In this document: in pieces, positions 19,104 to 28,505 of the stretch
Layout: every line of letters starts with the position of its first letter
Position numbering within the stretch: the first letter of the stretch is position 1
Source: Pseudomonas alcaligenes
GTDB taxonomy: Bacteria; Pseudomonadota; Gammaproteobacteria; Pseudomonadales; Pseudomonadaceae
Assembly: GCF_041729615.1 (NCBI RefSeq)
Contig: NZ_CP154874.1
Location: forward strand, 253,001 to 317,000
DNA: 64,000 nucleotides
Reading direction: 5' to 3'
Notes under the pieces: model-generated
Seen by the model: the letters and a program-made list of their open reading frames with translations, nothing else
What the model was told of the DNA's origin: nothing
The model's database searches: none
Position numbers and translations under genes: made by a program

Positions 19104-19127
19104 GGCCTCCGGCTGAAACCGGAGGCC
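19104..19127 (-). promoter_or_regulatory. Hairpin between fapC and fapD
   Basis: Perfect nine-base stem GGCCTCCGG / CCGGAGGCC with a six-base loop, lying wholly in the 49-base fapC-fapD gap and just before the fapD ribosome-binding site. No U-run follows. It could protect the fapABC part of the message from 3' decay, act as a partial terminator, or damp fapD translation. Each would give more FapC than FapD/E/F. Confidence 0.6.
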
Positions 19128-19133
19128 CGAGGG

Positions 19134-20039
19134 CTATTCGCCCATGCTGTAGCCGTTGGAGATCACCAGGCTGTTGGCCTGCTGGTTTCCGGTGCCGGCG
19201 GCCACGTTGACCCCGGCATGACCGCTGATGCCCACCAGGGCATTGGTCAGGCTGGCATCGTTGGTGGTCAGCGGGCCGGCGAGTAGCAGGAGCGGGGAGT
19301 TGAGCGTGACATTGCCGGTGGAGCTTTGCAGGGTGTCGTTGTCGGCCACCGCACTGCCCGGTGCGTTGGTCACGGCCACCGCGTTGCTCTGCTGGTTGCC
19401 GCTGCCGGCGGCGACGTTGGCGCCGACCACGCCACTGATGTCGTTGACTGCATCGTTCAGCACCGCCTTGTTGTCGCTGCCGAGGTTGTAAGCATCGTTG
19501 CTGGTGCTGTACTGGGAGACATCCACATAGGCCTTGGCGTAACTGCTCTCGGCGCCGAACTTGCTTTCGCCATTGGCCATGGCCAGGTCGTTCTTCTGCT
19601 GGTTGTTGGCTCCCGCGGCGACGTTGGCACCGGCGACCCCGCTGAGCTCATAGAGCGCGTTCTCCAGGGTGGCATTGTTGTCGTTACCGATATTGACCAC
19701 GTCGTTCCAGCGGCCGGTCTGGGATACATCGATGGTGGCGAAGACGAAGGCTTCATCGCCGGCCTCGGTATTGGCCACGGCCACGTTGTTGGCCTGCTGG
19801 TTGTTGTCGCCGGCGGCGACGTTGGCACCCAGGTTGCCGGTGGAGTTGTGCGCGGCTTCCTCCAACAGGGCATCATTGGGGGTGCCCAGGTTGTTGACAT
19901 AGTTGTCGATGCTTTCCTGGGTATCGTTGATCTCCACCTTGGCACTGGTGTCTGTACCGAAATCGAACGCCATCACCGGCGAGGCGAGGGCTGCGGCGAC
20001 CAGAAAAGCCAGGGGTTTGAGTGCGAACTGCGATTTCAT
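19134..20039 (-). CDS. fapC: Major functional amyloid subunit FapC
   Basis: Main structural subunit of Pseudomonas amyloid fibrils. 301 aa with a signal peptide ending near SPVMAFDFG. Four imperfect repeats carry the core G-x-NVAAG-xx-NQQ-x-N at about residues 71, 138, 206 and 276, spaced 67-70 residues apart and joined by Asn/Asp/Ser-rich linkers. The mature protein has no cysteine. The reading frame stays open far upstream to 20882, but ATG at 20039 is right: GGAG lies 8 bases before it and it opens a signal peptide, whereas upstream residues overlap fapB. From memory, characterised FapC proteins have three repeats and a C-terminal CxxC, so this is a variant. Confidence 0.93.
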   Translation of the reverse strand: MKSQFALKPLAFLVAAALASPVMAFDFGTDTSAKVEINDTQESIDNYVNNLGTPNDALLEEAAHNSTGNLGANVAAGDNNQQANNVAVANTEAGDEAFVFATIDVSQTGRWNDVVNIGNDNNATLENALYELSGVAGANVAAGANNQQKNDLAMANGESKFGAESSYAKAYVDVSQYSTSNDAYNLGSDNKAVLNDAVNDISGVVGANVAAGSGNQQSNAVAVTNAPGSAVADNDTLQSSTGNVTLNSPLLLLAGPLTTNDASLTNALVGISGHAGVNVAAGTGNQQANSLVISNGYSMGE

Positions 20040-20089
20040 GGGTGTCTCCTTACGCTGTGCCAGATTGGTTTGAAGCCAAAGTACCGGGT

Positions 20090-20665
20090 TCAGGGAACCG
20101 ACATGACCCGGATGCCGACGTTGTTTATCGCTTGGTTGCCAACGCCGGCACTCTGGTTCAGCTGCACCACACCCTTGCTGCCGGCGAAGGCGCCATCGTC
20201 CAGATGAACGCTGCGACTGGCATTGGGAGTGGCTGCCACTGCCCCCGAGTGCACTTGCGCCTGGGCGGCGGACTGCGCCAAGGCGAAATCGTCGAGTGCC
20301 TGCGGCGCTAAGCCGGCACCCATCTGTATGCTCAGGCTGTTGATGTTCTGGTTGCCGCTGCCGGCGGCCTGGTTGACACCCAGCACGCCGTTGCCGCCAG
20401 AGAACGCTGCACCATCGATGCGGGCGTTGGCTCTCTGCGGGTCGCTCGTTGCCTGTTGCAGAACCTGCCGGTGGAGAGCCTGGGCATTGCCGCCGATGGC
20501 CAGGGTGCGGCCGTTGACCTGCTGATTGAAGTCGCCGGCTGCCTGATTGACGCTCAGACTGCCGCTGTATTCCTGGCCGCTGGCCTCGATACGGGCTTGT
20601 TGTTCGGCGGCCTGGAGGCCGCAAGCGCTGGCCAGCAGGGCGCCGGCAATGGCTAGGCGAATCAT
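20090..20665 (-). CDS. fapB: Fap amyloid nucleator / minor subunit FapB
   Basis: 191-aa secreted protein with a signal peptide ending near GLQAAEQQ. Three repeats share the pattern VNQAAG-xx-NQ-xx-N (around residues 39, 97 and 168), like FapC but shorter. FapB is thought to nucleate FapC fibres. Its ATG overlaps the fapA stop by one base (TGATG), so the two are translationally coupled. The fapC start follows after 50 bases. Confidence 0.92.
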   Translation of the reverse strand: MIRLAIAGALLASACGLQAAEQQARIEASGQEYSGSLSVNQAAGDFNQQVNGRTLAIGGNAQALHRQVLQQATSDPQRANARIDGAAFSGGNGVLGVNQAAGSGNQNINSLSIQMGAGLAPQALDDFALAQSAAQAQVHSGAVAATPNASRSVHLDDGAFAGSKGVVQLNQSAGVGNQAINNVGIRVMSVP

Positions 20666-21114
20666 CAGCGGCCTCCAATGTTGTGCAGCGGCTTGAGGCC
20701 CTGCTGGATGCTGCGGTTGATCTGCCCACCGACATTCTGCACGGCGCCGCCACCGTGCCTGGGCTGGCTGGTGTGCAGGCCGCCGAAGCCGCGCAGCTCG
20801 CCCCCGCCATGCAGGCCGCGCAGGCTGGTGTCCATGCGCAGGGCATTGCCAACGCCGCCTGATACCCGGGCGAAATCGGCATCGCCCAGTGGCTCGATGG
20901 GGCCTATGGTGCGCTGCACGTGTTGATCGGGTGAGATGTCGACGGTGACCGGGGCTACCTGTCCCGGCCCCTCACGGGTGGCCACGCGGGAAGGTACATC
21001 GCGAAGGATCAGTATTTCGCCGGCGCCCGCCTGGGGGATGAGGGGGAGGGAGGTTGCAGCCAGTACACAGGTGACGAACGTCAGCCTGGGTAATTCGTCC
21101 AGCTTGAGTCTCAT
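20665..21114 (-). CDS. fapA: Fap amyloid system protein FapA
   Basis: First gene of the amyloid operon. 149 aa with an N-terminal signal peptide (hydrophobic stretch about residues 9-31, ending near PQAGAGE). The mature part is rich in Gly, His and Gln (GLHGGGELRGFGG, RHGGGAVQNVGGQ). FapA is thought to act as a chaperone or to control FapB/FapC ratios. ATG at 21114 has AGAAGG upstream; another in-frame ATG (21141) would lengthen the leader by nine residues. Confidence 0.85.
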   Translation of the reverse strand: MRLKLDELPRLTFVTCVLAATSLPLIPQAGAGEILILRDVPSRVATREGPGQVAPVTVDISPDQHVQRTIGPIEPLGDADFARVSGGVGNALRMDTSLRGLHGGGELRGFGGLHTSQPRHGGGAVQNVGGQINRSIQQGLKPLHNIGGR

Positions 21115-21167
21115 GATCGATAGCCTTCTCGATATTTGCATCGTGCATCCAGCAACGGCGCAGATCT

Positions 21168-21183
21168 GGCAGAAGTCGTGCCT
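21168..21183 (-). promoter_or_regulatory. Candidate sigma-54 promoter of fapABCDEF
   Basis: Read leftward: CAGGCACGACTTCTGCC. It has the obligatory GG-N10-GC spacing (GG at 21182-21181, GC at 21170-21169) and a -24 element matching 6 of 7 bases of TGGCACG; the -12 element CTGCC is weaker. Initiation would be near 21157, giving a 40-odd-base leader to fapA. The enhancer-binding protein encoded beyond fapF is the obvious activator. The rest of the 336-base gap 21115-21450 holds no other feature I can support except the hairpin near 21429. Confidence 0.6.
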
Positions 21184-21428
21184 GTTCGAGAAAATCTTTT
21201 TAAATCATGCTCTTATTGGTTATTGGGGATGGCGGGCAACTTGTCGCTGCTTCAGCGATGAAACACTCGGGTACCCTGGAGCCGGTGCCGCAATCACTGC
21301 CCGGGCGTGCTGAAACAAGGCTTCATGACGCTTTGCCGGGAGCCTGTTTCGGCTCTGATACAGGAAGCGCAATCCCGCCTGTCCACGTGGCGGACAGGAG
21401 CAAACCGTATCGGTATTGAGACAGGAGG

Positions 21429-21449
21429 CCTCCCGGCGAGGCCGGGAGG
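21429..21449 (-). terminator. Hairpin after the chemoreceptor-associated gene
   Basis: Perfect nine-base stem CCTCCCGGC / GCCGGGAGG with a GAG loop, directly after the stop codon of the 204-aa protein. No U-run follows, so termination may be Rho-assisted. Confidence 0.5.
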
Positions 21450-21450
21450 A

Positions 21451-22065
21451 TCAGCAACCCAGGCTGTCGGCCTGGCGATAGAGCATCAGCAGCTTGCGGG
21501 TGATGGTGTGCTGGATGTCGTCCCGTTCGAACGACGACAACCGGGTCAGGCGCTGCACCTGCAGGCGGTGCAGGTGGATGTAGGGCATGCTCTGGTCGAA
21601 CTCGCGCAGGTCGCCCTTCATCAGGATCGGCAGGAACACGTCGCCGATCTTCTTCTGGTTGCTGATGATCTGCGCCAGTGCCGGCTTGAACGGCATGGTC
21701 TTGGGCGCCGGGCCGCCGTCCTTCATCTGCGTAGTCAGCAGCAGCCCTGGCTTGCCCAGAACGACGCCGGGCAGCACGCACAGGCCAGTCTTGCGCACTG
21801 CCACCGGGTCGATGCCATGCAGGGTGTCGTGGAAGGCGTACGGGTTCGGCAGCACCACCATCTTGCGCCCGTAGTCGGCGGGGAAGTGCAGGTCGTAGTT
21901 GGTATACAGCTGGCGGGTGGACTCCGAGTAAACGCACAGGCGGTTCTCGAACAGCTTGATGAAGCGTTCGGCCAGTTCGCGGCGAGCAATGCTGTCCAGG
22001 TCCCAGATCAGGTCCTGGTTCTGCTGCTGGCCGAAACTGACTTCCTGATGCTCCATGCTGCTCAT
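21451..22065 (-). CDS. Uncharacterised protein co-transcribed with a chemoreceptor
   Basis: 204-aa soluble protein that I do not recognise. There is no signal peptide or membrane segment. The N-terminus is Gln-rich (FGQQQNQD); an Arg/Glu-rich helix follows (IARRELAERFIKLFENRL); the C-terminus has several basic clusters (RLQVQRLTRL, HTITRKLLMLYRQ). It starts 10 bases after the chemoreceptor stop with AGAGG upstream, so it is translated from the same message. ATG at 22065 is preferred to the GTG at 22071. It could be an adaptor or a metabolic enzyme of the sensed compound; the sequence does not say. Confidence 0.65.
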   Translation of the reverse strand: MSSMEHQEVSFGQQQNQDLIWDLDSIARRELAERFIKLFENRLCVYSESTRQLYTNYDLHFPADYGRKMVVLPNPYAFHDTLHGIDPVAVRKTGLCVLPGVVLGKPGLLLTTQMKDGGPAPKTMPFKPALAQIISNQKKIGDVFLPILMKGDLREFDQSMPYIHLHRLQVQRLTRLSSFERDDIQHTITRKLLMLYRQADSLGC

Positions 22066-22075
22066 CGACACCTCT

Positions 22076-23707
22076 TTACACGCGGAATTGCCCCAACAGG
22101 CGGTTCAGTTGCCCGGCCAGTTGCCCCAGATGACGGCTGGCCTCGCTGGACTGGTCGGCTGCCAGCGCGTTCTCGTGCGCCAGCGTGGCCGCCTGGGTGA
22201 CATTCTGATTGATATCGTCCACGACATGCGACTGTTGCAGCGTGGCACTGGCGATGGAGGCATTCAAGCTGGTCAGGTTGCGCAGGGAGGCGGCGATCTG
22301 ACTGAGGCTCTCGCCAGCCTTGCGCGCCTGCTCCACGGTCAGCTGGGAAGCGTGGCTGCTGGCGTTGATCACCTTGACCGCGGCCTCCGAATTGCCCTGC
22401 AGGCGTTCGATCATGCCCTGAATCTCCGACGTGGACTGCTGGGTCCGCTGCGCCAGCATGCGCACCTCGTCGGCCACCACGGCGAAGCCGCGGCCCTGCT
22501 CGCCGGCCCGAGCGGCCTCGATGGCGGCGTTCAGCGCCAGCAGGTTGGTCTGCTCGGCGATCGAGCGGATCACTTCCAGCACGCTGCCGATCTGGGTGCT
22601 TTCCTGGGCCAGGCTCTGGATTACCTCGACGGCCTGGTTGATGGTTTCCGACAACTGGTCGATCTGGCGCAGGCTGCTGTCGATGTTCTGCTGGCCCTGC
22701 AGCGCCTGCTGCTCGGCCTGGCGCACCTCGCTGGCGGCATGCTCGGCGTTCTTCGCCACGTCCTGCACGGCATAGGACACCTCGTTGATGGCGGTCGCTA
22801 CCAATTCCATCTGCTGCGACTGCTGCTGGCTGTGCTGCTGCGCGCTGCCGGCGATCTGGCCGAGCGACTGCGACGCCTGATCCAGTGCGCCGGCGGCCTG
22901 CAGCGACTGGCCGATGACCCCGCGCAGCTTGCCGGTGAAGGCGTTGAAGTGCTCGCCGAGCGAGGCCAGTTCATCGCGCCCGCTGTGGTCTAGGCTGCGG
23001 GTCAGGTCGGCTTCGCCACTCGCGATATTGGCCATGGCGCCGACCGCCTCGTCCAGCGGGCGGGCGATGCTGCGGGTGATCAGGATCACCAGGCCGGCCA
23101 GCAGCAGGGTGACCACCAGCAGGATGCCCAGCGCACGCATGGCCTGGGCGCGGAACTCGCCCTGCACGTCATCGACATAGATGCCGGAACCGAGGATCCA
23201 GCCCCAGGGCTGGAACAGCTCGACGTAGGAAATCTTCGGCACTGGCTCGTCCGAGCCCGGCTTGGGCCAGCGGTAGTCGACCTGGCCCGATCCATCTTTC
23301 TTCGCCAGTGCGACCATCTCGTTGAACAAAAACTTGCCGTCGGGGTCCTTGTTGCCCGAGAGATTCTGCCCTTCGAGCTTGGGGTTGGTCGGGTGCATGA
23401 CCATCACCGGCGTGAGGTCGTTGATCCAGAAATAGTCGTCCTGGTCATAGCGCAGCCCGCGAATCAGCTCCATCGCCTGCTTCTGCGCCTCGTCGCGGGC
23501 CATGCCGGCGCTTTCCAGTCCATGGAAATGCTTGAGGATGCCCAGGGTGCTTTCCACCACATGGCGCGTCTTCAGGGCCTTGGCCTGGTATAGGTCGCCA
23601 TGGATCTGCTGCAGCATCAGGCCGGCCAGGGCCAGCAGCATGACCACGGAGGACAACAGGATCAGCCACAGGCGGCGGCTGATGGGCAGGTTGCGCAGAC
23701 TGTTCAT
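22076..23707 (-). CDS. Methyl-accepting chemotaxis protein, single-Cache sensor
   Basis: 543-aa chemoreceptor. TM1 is about residues 10-30, then a periplasmic sCache_2 domain (RYDQDDYFWINDLTPVMVMH; later FQPWGWILGSGIYVDD), TM2 at about 190-212, HAMP, and a cytoplasmic hairpin. The hairpin carries the highly conserved tip (ALNAAIEAARAGEQGRGFAVV) and flanking heptads. Bacterial sCache_2 chemoreceptors commonly bind small organic acids; the P. aeruginosa malate receptor has this layout, but the ligand here is not determined. No C-terminal CheR-tethering pentapeptide is seen. The unknown 204-aa gene follows in the same operon. Confidence 0.92.
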   Translation of the reverse strand: MNSLRNLPISRRLWLILLSSVVMLLALAGLMLQQIHGDLYQAKALKTRHVVESTLGILKHFHGLESAGMARDEAQKQAMELIRGLRYDQDDYFWINDLTPVMVMHPTNPKLEGQNLSGNKDPDGKFLFNEMVALAKKDGSGQVDYRWPKPGSDEPVPKISYVELFQPWGWILGSGIYVDDVQGEFRAQAMRALGILLVVTLLLAGLVILITRSIARPLDEAVGAMANIASGEADLTRSLDHSGRDELASLGEHFNAFTGKLRGVIGQSLQAAGALDQASQSLGQIAGSAQQHSQQQSQQMELVATAINEVSYAVQDVAKNAEHAASEVRQAEQQALQGQQNIDSSLRQIDQLSETINQAVEVIQSLAQESTQIGSVLEVIRSIAEQTNLLALNAAIEAARAGEQGRGFAVVADEVRMLAQRTQQSTSEIQGMIERLQGNSEAAVKVINASSHASQLTVEQARKAGESLSQIAASLRNLTSLNASIASATLQQSHVVDDINQNVTQAATLAHENALAADQSSEASRHLGQLAGQLNRLLGQFRV

Positions 23708-23905
23708 CGAAGGGCAACTCCAGGTTCTTGTTATGCGGATGGTTCGCGCTGAGCTAACAGGCAGTTTAGAAGTTGTGCAATTAGGCGTAGGCCCGGCAGC
23801 GGTGACGTTTGTCTTCTGCTAGCATGCGCGGCTATTTTGTCGGCCCGCTCGGGCCCTTGCTTTGATATCGGCAAGCCCAGGCAAAGGCTTAGCCCAGAGG
23901 TATTC

Positions 23906-24739
23906 ATGGATTTGTGGACCGCCCTGCAGGCACTGATTCTCGGCGTAGTCGAGGGGCTCACCGAGTTCCTGCCGATCTCCAGTACCGGACACCAGATCAT
24001 AGTCGCCGACCTGATCGGCTTCGGCGGCGACCGGGCCAAGGCCTTCAACATCATCATCCAGCTCGGCGCCATCCTGGCGGTGGTCTGGGAGTACCGGCGC
24101 AAGGTGCTCGAGGTGGTATTCAATGTGCCGCGCCAGCGCCAGGCACAGCGCTTCACCGCCAACCTGCTGATTGCCTTCCTGCCGGCTGTGGTGATCGGCG
24201 TGGCCTTCGCCGACCTCATCCATGACTTCCTGTTCAACGCCGTCACCGTGGCCACGGCCCTGGTGGTCGGCGGACTGGTGATGCTCTGGGCCGAGCGGCG
24301 CAAGCACGAGATCACGGTCGAGGAAGTCGACGACATGACCTGGAAGGAGGCGCTGAAAATCGGCCTCGCCCAGTGCCTGGCGATGATTCCCGGCACCTCG
24401 CGTTCGGCCTCGACCATCATCGGCGGCTTGCTGTTCGGCCTGTCGCGCCGTGCCGCCACCGAGTTCTCCTTCTTCCTGGCCATGCCGACCATGGTCGGTG
24501 CCGCCGTCTACTCCGGCTACAAGTACCGCGAGCTGTTCCAGCCCGGCGACCTGCCGGTGTTCGCCCTGGGCTTCGTGGTGTCCTTCATCTTCGCCATGAT
24601 CGCCGTGCGCGCACTGCTCAAGTTCATCGCCAATCACAGTTACGCCGTTTTCGCCTGGTATCGCATCGGCTTCGGCCTGCTGATCCTGGCCACCTGGCAG
24701 TTCGGCCTGATCGATTGGAGTAGCGCCCAGGCGCACTGA
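23906..24739 (+). CDS. uppP: Undecaprenyl-diphosphatase
   Basis: Integral membrane enzyme (BacA family) that recycles undecaprenyl pyrophosphate to the monophosphate carrier for peptidoglycan and O-antigen synthesis; it also gives bacitracin tolerance. 277 aa with about eight transmembrane segments. Signatures are [14 protein letters not shown] near the N-terminus and PGTSRSA in the second half, holding the catalytic Glu/Ser/Arg residues. The start at 23906 follows AGAGGTATTC. The stop overlaps the ATG of the next gene by one base, so the two are coupled. Confidence 0.95.
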   Translation: MDLWTALQALILGVVEGLTEFLPISSTGHQIIVADLIGFGGDRAKAFNIIIQLGAILAVVWEYRRKVLEVVFNVPRQRQAQRFTANLLIAFLPAVVIGVAFADLIHDFLFNAVTVATALVVGGLVMLWAERRKHEITVEEVDDMTWKEALKIGLAQCLAMIPGTSRSASTIIGGLLFGLSRRAATEFSFFLAMPTMVGAAVYSGYKYRELFQPGDLPVFALGFVVSFIFAMIAVRALLKFIANHSYAVFAWYRIGFGLLILATWQFGLIDWSSAQAH

Positions 24740-25419
24740 TGGAAGGCATGGAGCGACGCGGCACACTCAGGAGCTGGAACGATGCCAAGGGCTTCGGTTT
24801 CATCCAGGCCGAGGTTGATGGCGCGCAGGTGTTCGTGCACATCTCCGCCATGCGCGGGGATAGCCGCCCCAGGGTAGGCGATGCGGTGCTCTATGTTGCC
24901 GCGCCGGACAGCCAGGGACGCCTGCGTGCGCAGCACATGCGCCATGTCGGGCTCAGCCTCGACCGCCCGGCGATCCGGCGCAAGCCTGTGCCGGCCGCAG
25001 ACGCACCCGGCAGGCGCCGGAGCGAGGGGGCAGGCATCCACAATCTGCCCGCAAAGCTACTGATACTGGCAGCGCTGGCTGTTCTGCCGGCCTGGGGCAG
25101 CCTGGCGCTGCTCGGCCAGGGCATATTCTGGGTAGCGCTGGCCTATGCGCTGCTCAGCCTGTTCAGCTTCTGCCAGTACTGGTTGGACAAGCAGTCGGCG
25201 CAGAAGGGCCGCTGGCGCACCCCGGAGAACAGCCTGCACATCGCCGAGCTGGCTGGCGGCTGGCCCGGCGCGCTGGTGGCGCAACAGGTGTTTCGCCACA
25301 AGACGCGCAAGGTCTCCTTCCAGCTGGTGTTCTGGGCCATCGTCGCGCTGCACCAGGCCTTCTGGCTCGACCGCCTGGCCCTGGGCGGCCGCTACCTGGG
25401 CCACCTGCTGCCGTTCTAG
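24739..25419 (+). CDS. Cold-shock domain - DUF1294 membrane fusion protein
   Basis: 226 aa. Residues 5-70 form a cold-shock OB-fold (WNDAKGFGFIQ; VFVHISAM), with the RNP1-like and RNP2-like motifs kept. A linker follows, then a hydrophobic C-terminal half with about four spans typical of DUF1294 (FCQYWLDKQSAQKGRWRTPE; ELAGGWPGALVAQQ). The fusion is widespread in proteobacteria; a membrane-tethered nucleic-acid-binding role is inferred. It starts inside the uppP stop (TGATGG) and overlaps the convergent yjbR-like stop by four bases. Confidence 0.85.
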   Translation: MEGMERRGTLRSWNDAKGFGFIQAEVDGAQVFVHISAMRGDSRPRVGDAVLYVAAPDSQGRLRAQHMRHVGLSLDRPAIRRKPVPAADAPGRRRSEGAGIHNLPAKLLILAALAVLPAWGSLALLGQGIFWVALAYALLSLFSFCQYWLDKQSAQKGRWRTPENSLHIAELAGGWPGALVAQQVFRHKTRKVSFQLVFWAIVALHQAFWLDRLALGGRYLGHLLPF

Positions 25420-25754
25420 TCGAGCAGCAACCCCGCCTGGCGAATCTTCGGCAGCTTGCGCACCACCAGCTGGTGCGAGCGGACCAGCAGTTCGCGCAGT
25501 TCGGCGTCGCCCAGCGGGAAGGGTTCGGCCATGCTCACCCAGTGGGCGCGGGCCAGGTAGGGGGCTGGGCGAATGCCCGGGCGGTCGACCATGCCGAGGA
25601 ACAGCTCCGGCGCCACCTTGAACGCCAGGCCTTCGCTGAGCAGGGCGAACATCTTGTTGCCGGCCACCGAGAACACCCGCACGCCGCCCCACTTGTAGTC
25701 CTCGCGGGCGCCCGGCAGTTGCAGGCAGAAGTCGGCGACCTGTTGCGGAGTCAT
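25416..25754 (-). CDS. MmcQ/YjbR family DNA-binding-fold protein
   Basis: 112-aa small protein of the YjbR/MmcQ family (CyaY-like fold). Visible hallmarks are the LPGAREDYKWGGVRVFSVAGNK opening (shown in part), with Trp-Gly and a beta-strand core, and PYLARAHWVSM in the middle. Some members bind DNA; the biological role is unknown. The start has a strong GGAGGTGAAC site. It is convergent with and overlaps the DUF1294 fusion by four bases. Confidence 0.85.
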   Translation of the reverse strand: MTPQQVADFCLQLPGAREDYKWGGVRVFSVAGNKMFALLSEGLAFKVAPELFLGMVDRPGIRPAPYLARAHWVSMAEPFPLGDAELRELLVRSHQLVVRKLPKIRQAGLLLD

Positions 25755-25830
25755 CTTTAGTTCACCTCCCTGTGGGTTGATGCGGCTAACCTAGCAGAGT
25801 CCCGATTCTTTCACTGCCAAGGAGTTTGTC

Positions 25831-26337
25831 ATGTCGCTGTCCCTCTACCAGGCCTCCGTTCCCGTCTTCGTGCGCATGTTCGGCAACCTGTCGGCCATTC
25901 TCGACAAGGCCGAAGCCTACGCCGCGGCGAAGAAGATCGACCCGGCGGTACTGCTGAATGCCCGTCTGGCGCCGGACATGCACCCGCTGACCCGCCAGGT
26001 GCAGATCGCCAGCGACGCGGCCAAGGGCTGTGCGGCGCGCCTGGCCGGGGTGGACATTCCCAGCTTCCCGGACACCGAAAGCAGCTTCGCCGAGCTGCAG
26101 GCGCGTATCGCCAAGACCCTGGAGTTCATCAAGGGCCTGACGCCGGCGCAGATCGACAGCGGGGAAGGGCGCGAGGTGGTGCTCAAGTTCCCCGGCGCCG
26201 AAATGAAGTTCCAGGGCGAGGACTACCTGCTGCACTTCGTCCTGCCCAACTTCTATTTCCATATCACTACCGCCTACGCTATCCTGCGCCACAACGGCCT
26301 GGACATCGGTAAGATGGACTTCCTGGGCCGCGTCTGA
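25831..26337 (+). CDS. DUF1993 family protein
   Basis: 168-aa soluble helical protein matching DUF1993 (DinB-like four-helix bundle). Characteristic parts are the N-terminal VPVFVRMFGNLSAILDKAEA (shown complete), LAPDMHPLTRQVQIASD and the C-terminal FYFHITTAYAILRHNG, in which His residues recur as in DinB-type metal sites. Function unknown. It has a strong AAGGAG ribosome-binding site, is monocistronic, and is followed by a good terminator. Confidence 0.85.
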   Translation: MSLSLYQASVPVFVRMFGNLSAILDKAEAYAAAKKIDPAVLLNARLAPDMHPLTRQVQIASDAAKGCAARLAGVDIPSFPDTESSFAELQARIAKTLEFIKGLTPAQIDSGEGREVVLKFPGAEMKFQGEDYLLHFVLPNFYFHITTAYAILRHNGLDIGKMDFLGRV

Positions 26338-26348
26338 GCCCGGATATG

Positions 26349-26375
26349 AAAAGCCCCGCACTGGCGGGGCTTTTT
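26349..26375. terminator. Bidirectional intrinsic terminator
   Basis: AAAAGCCCCGC - ACTG - GCGGGGCTTTTT: an 11-base perfect stem with A-run and T-run on either side, between the DUF1993 gene and the convergent ABC-F gene. Confidence 0.92.
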
Positions 26376-26391
26376 CGTGGCGGCGCCGGCG

Positions 26392-27978
<1,587 letters not shown>

Positions 27979-28081
27979 GGCGGTATTCCTGAAGAGGCGG
28001 GCGCTTGCGCGCAAAAGGGCGCGATTGTAGCGGTTTCCCGTCGGCTCGGCAGCCGTGATCGGTCGGGCGGTGCTGCAGCCG

Positions 28082-28360
28082 TCACTCGCGGTAGAACACC
28101 TGGATCAGATGGAAGCCGAACTGGGTCTTCACCGGCCCGTGCACTTCGCGCAGCGCCTTCTTGAAGATCACCTGATCCACCGCCCGCACCATCTGCCCCG
28201 GGCGGACCTCGCCGAGGTCGCCGCCGCGCTTGCCGGAGGGGCAGGTCGAGTACTTCTTGGCCAGCACGTCGAAGGCCTCGCCGGCGGCGATGCGTTTCTT
28301 CAGGGTGGCCGCTTCGGCCTCGGTCTTCACCAGAATATGGCGGGCCATCGCCTTGGGCAT
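28082..28360 (-). CDS. ppiC: Parvulin-type peptidyl-prolyl isomerase
   Basis: 92-aa single-domain cytoplasmic parvulin. Characteristic elements are the opening [12 protein letters not shown], the central [21 protein letters not shown] with its Gly-Gly-Asp-Leu turn (quoted in part), and the C-terminal [11 protein letters not shown]. It catalyses cis-trans isomerisation of X-Pro bonds. ATG at 28360 follows GAGGAA. It is divergent from the pilT/pilU-like gene. Confidence 0.93.
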   Translation of the reverse strand: MPKAMARHILVKTEAEAATLKKRIAAGEAFDVLAKKYSTCPSGKRGGDLGEVRPGQMVRAVDQVIFKKALREVHGPVKTQFGFHLIQVFYRE

Positions 28361-28505
28361 GACGGGTTCCTCATTTTGCGGAGCGACTATTGTGCCAGCA
28401 TTCCTCGCGCCATCAGAATGGCGTCATTTTTCAGGCCTCGCTCGACCGGAAACCCGGGCCGACTTGGCCTAACTTGTCTATTCCACCTAGATGGAACCGC
28501 GCCCC

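Noticed and set aside
20040..20882. Upstream extension of the fapC frame (would give a 582-aa protein)
   Set aside because: Overlaps fapB and fapA in another frame, has no domain resemblance, and the signal peptide plus ribosome-binding site define the start at 20039.
21170..21220. Additional small gene upstream of fapA in the 21115-21450 gap
   Set aside because: Only short frames without ribosome-binding sites or recognisable composition; the gap is better explained as promoter region.
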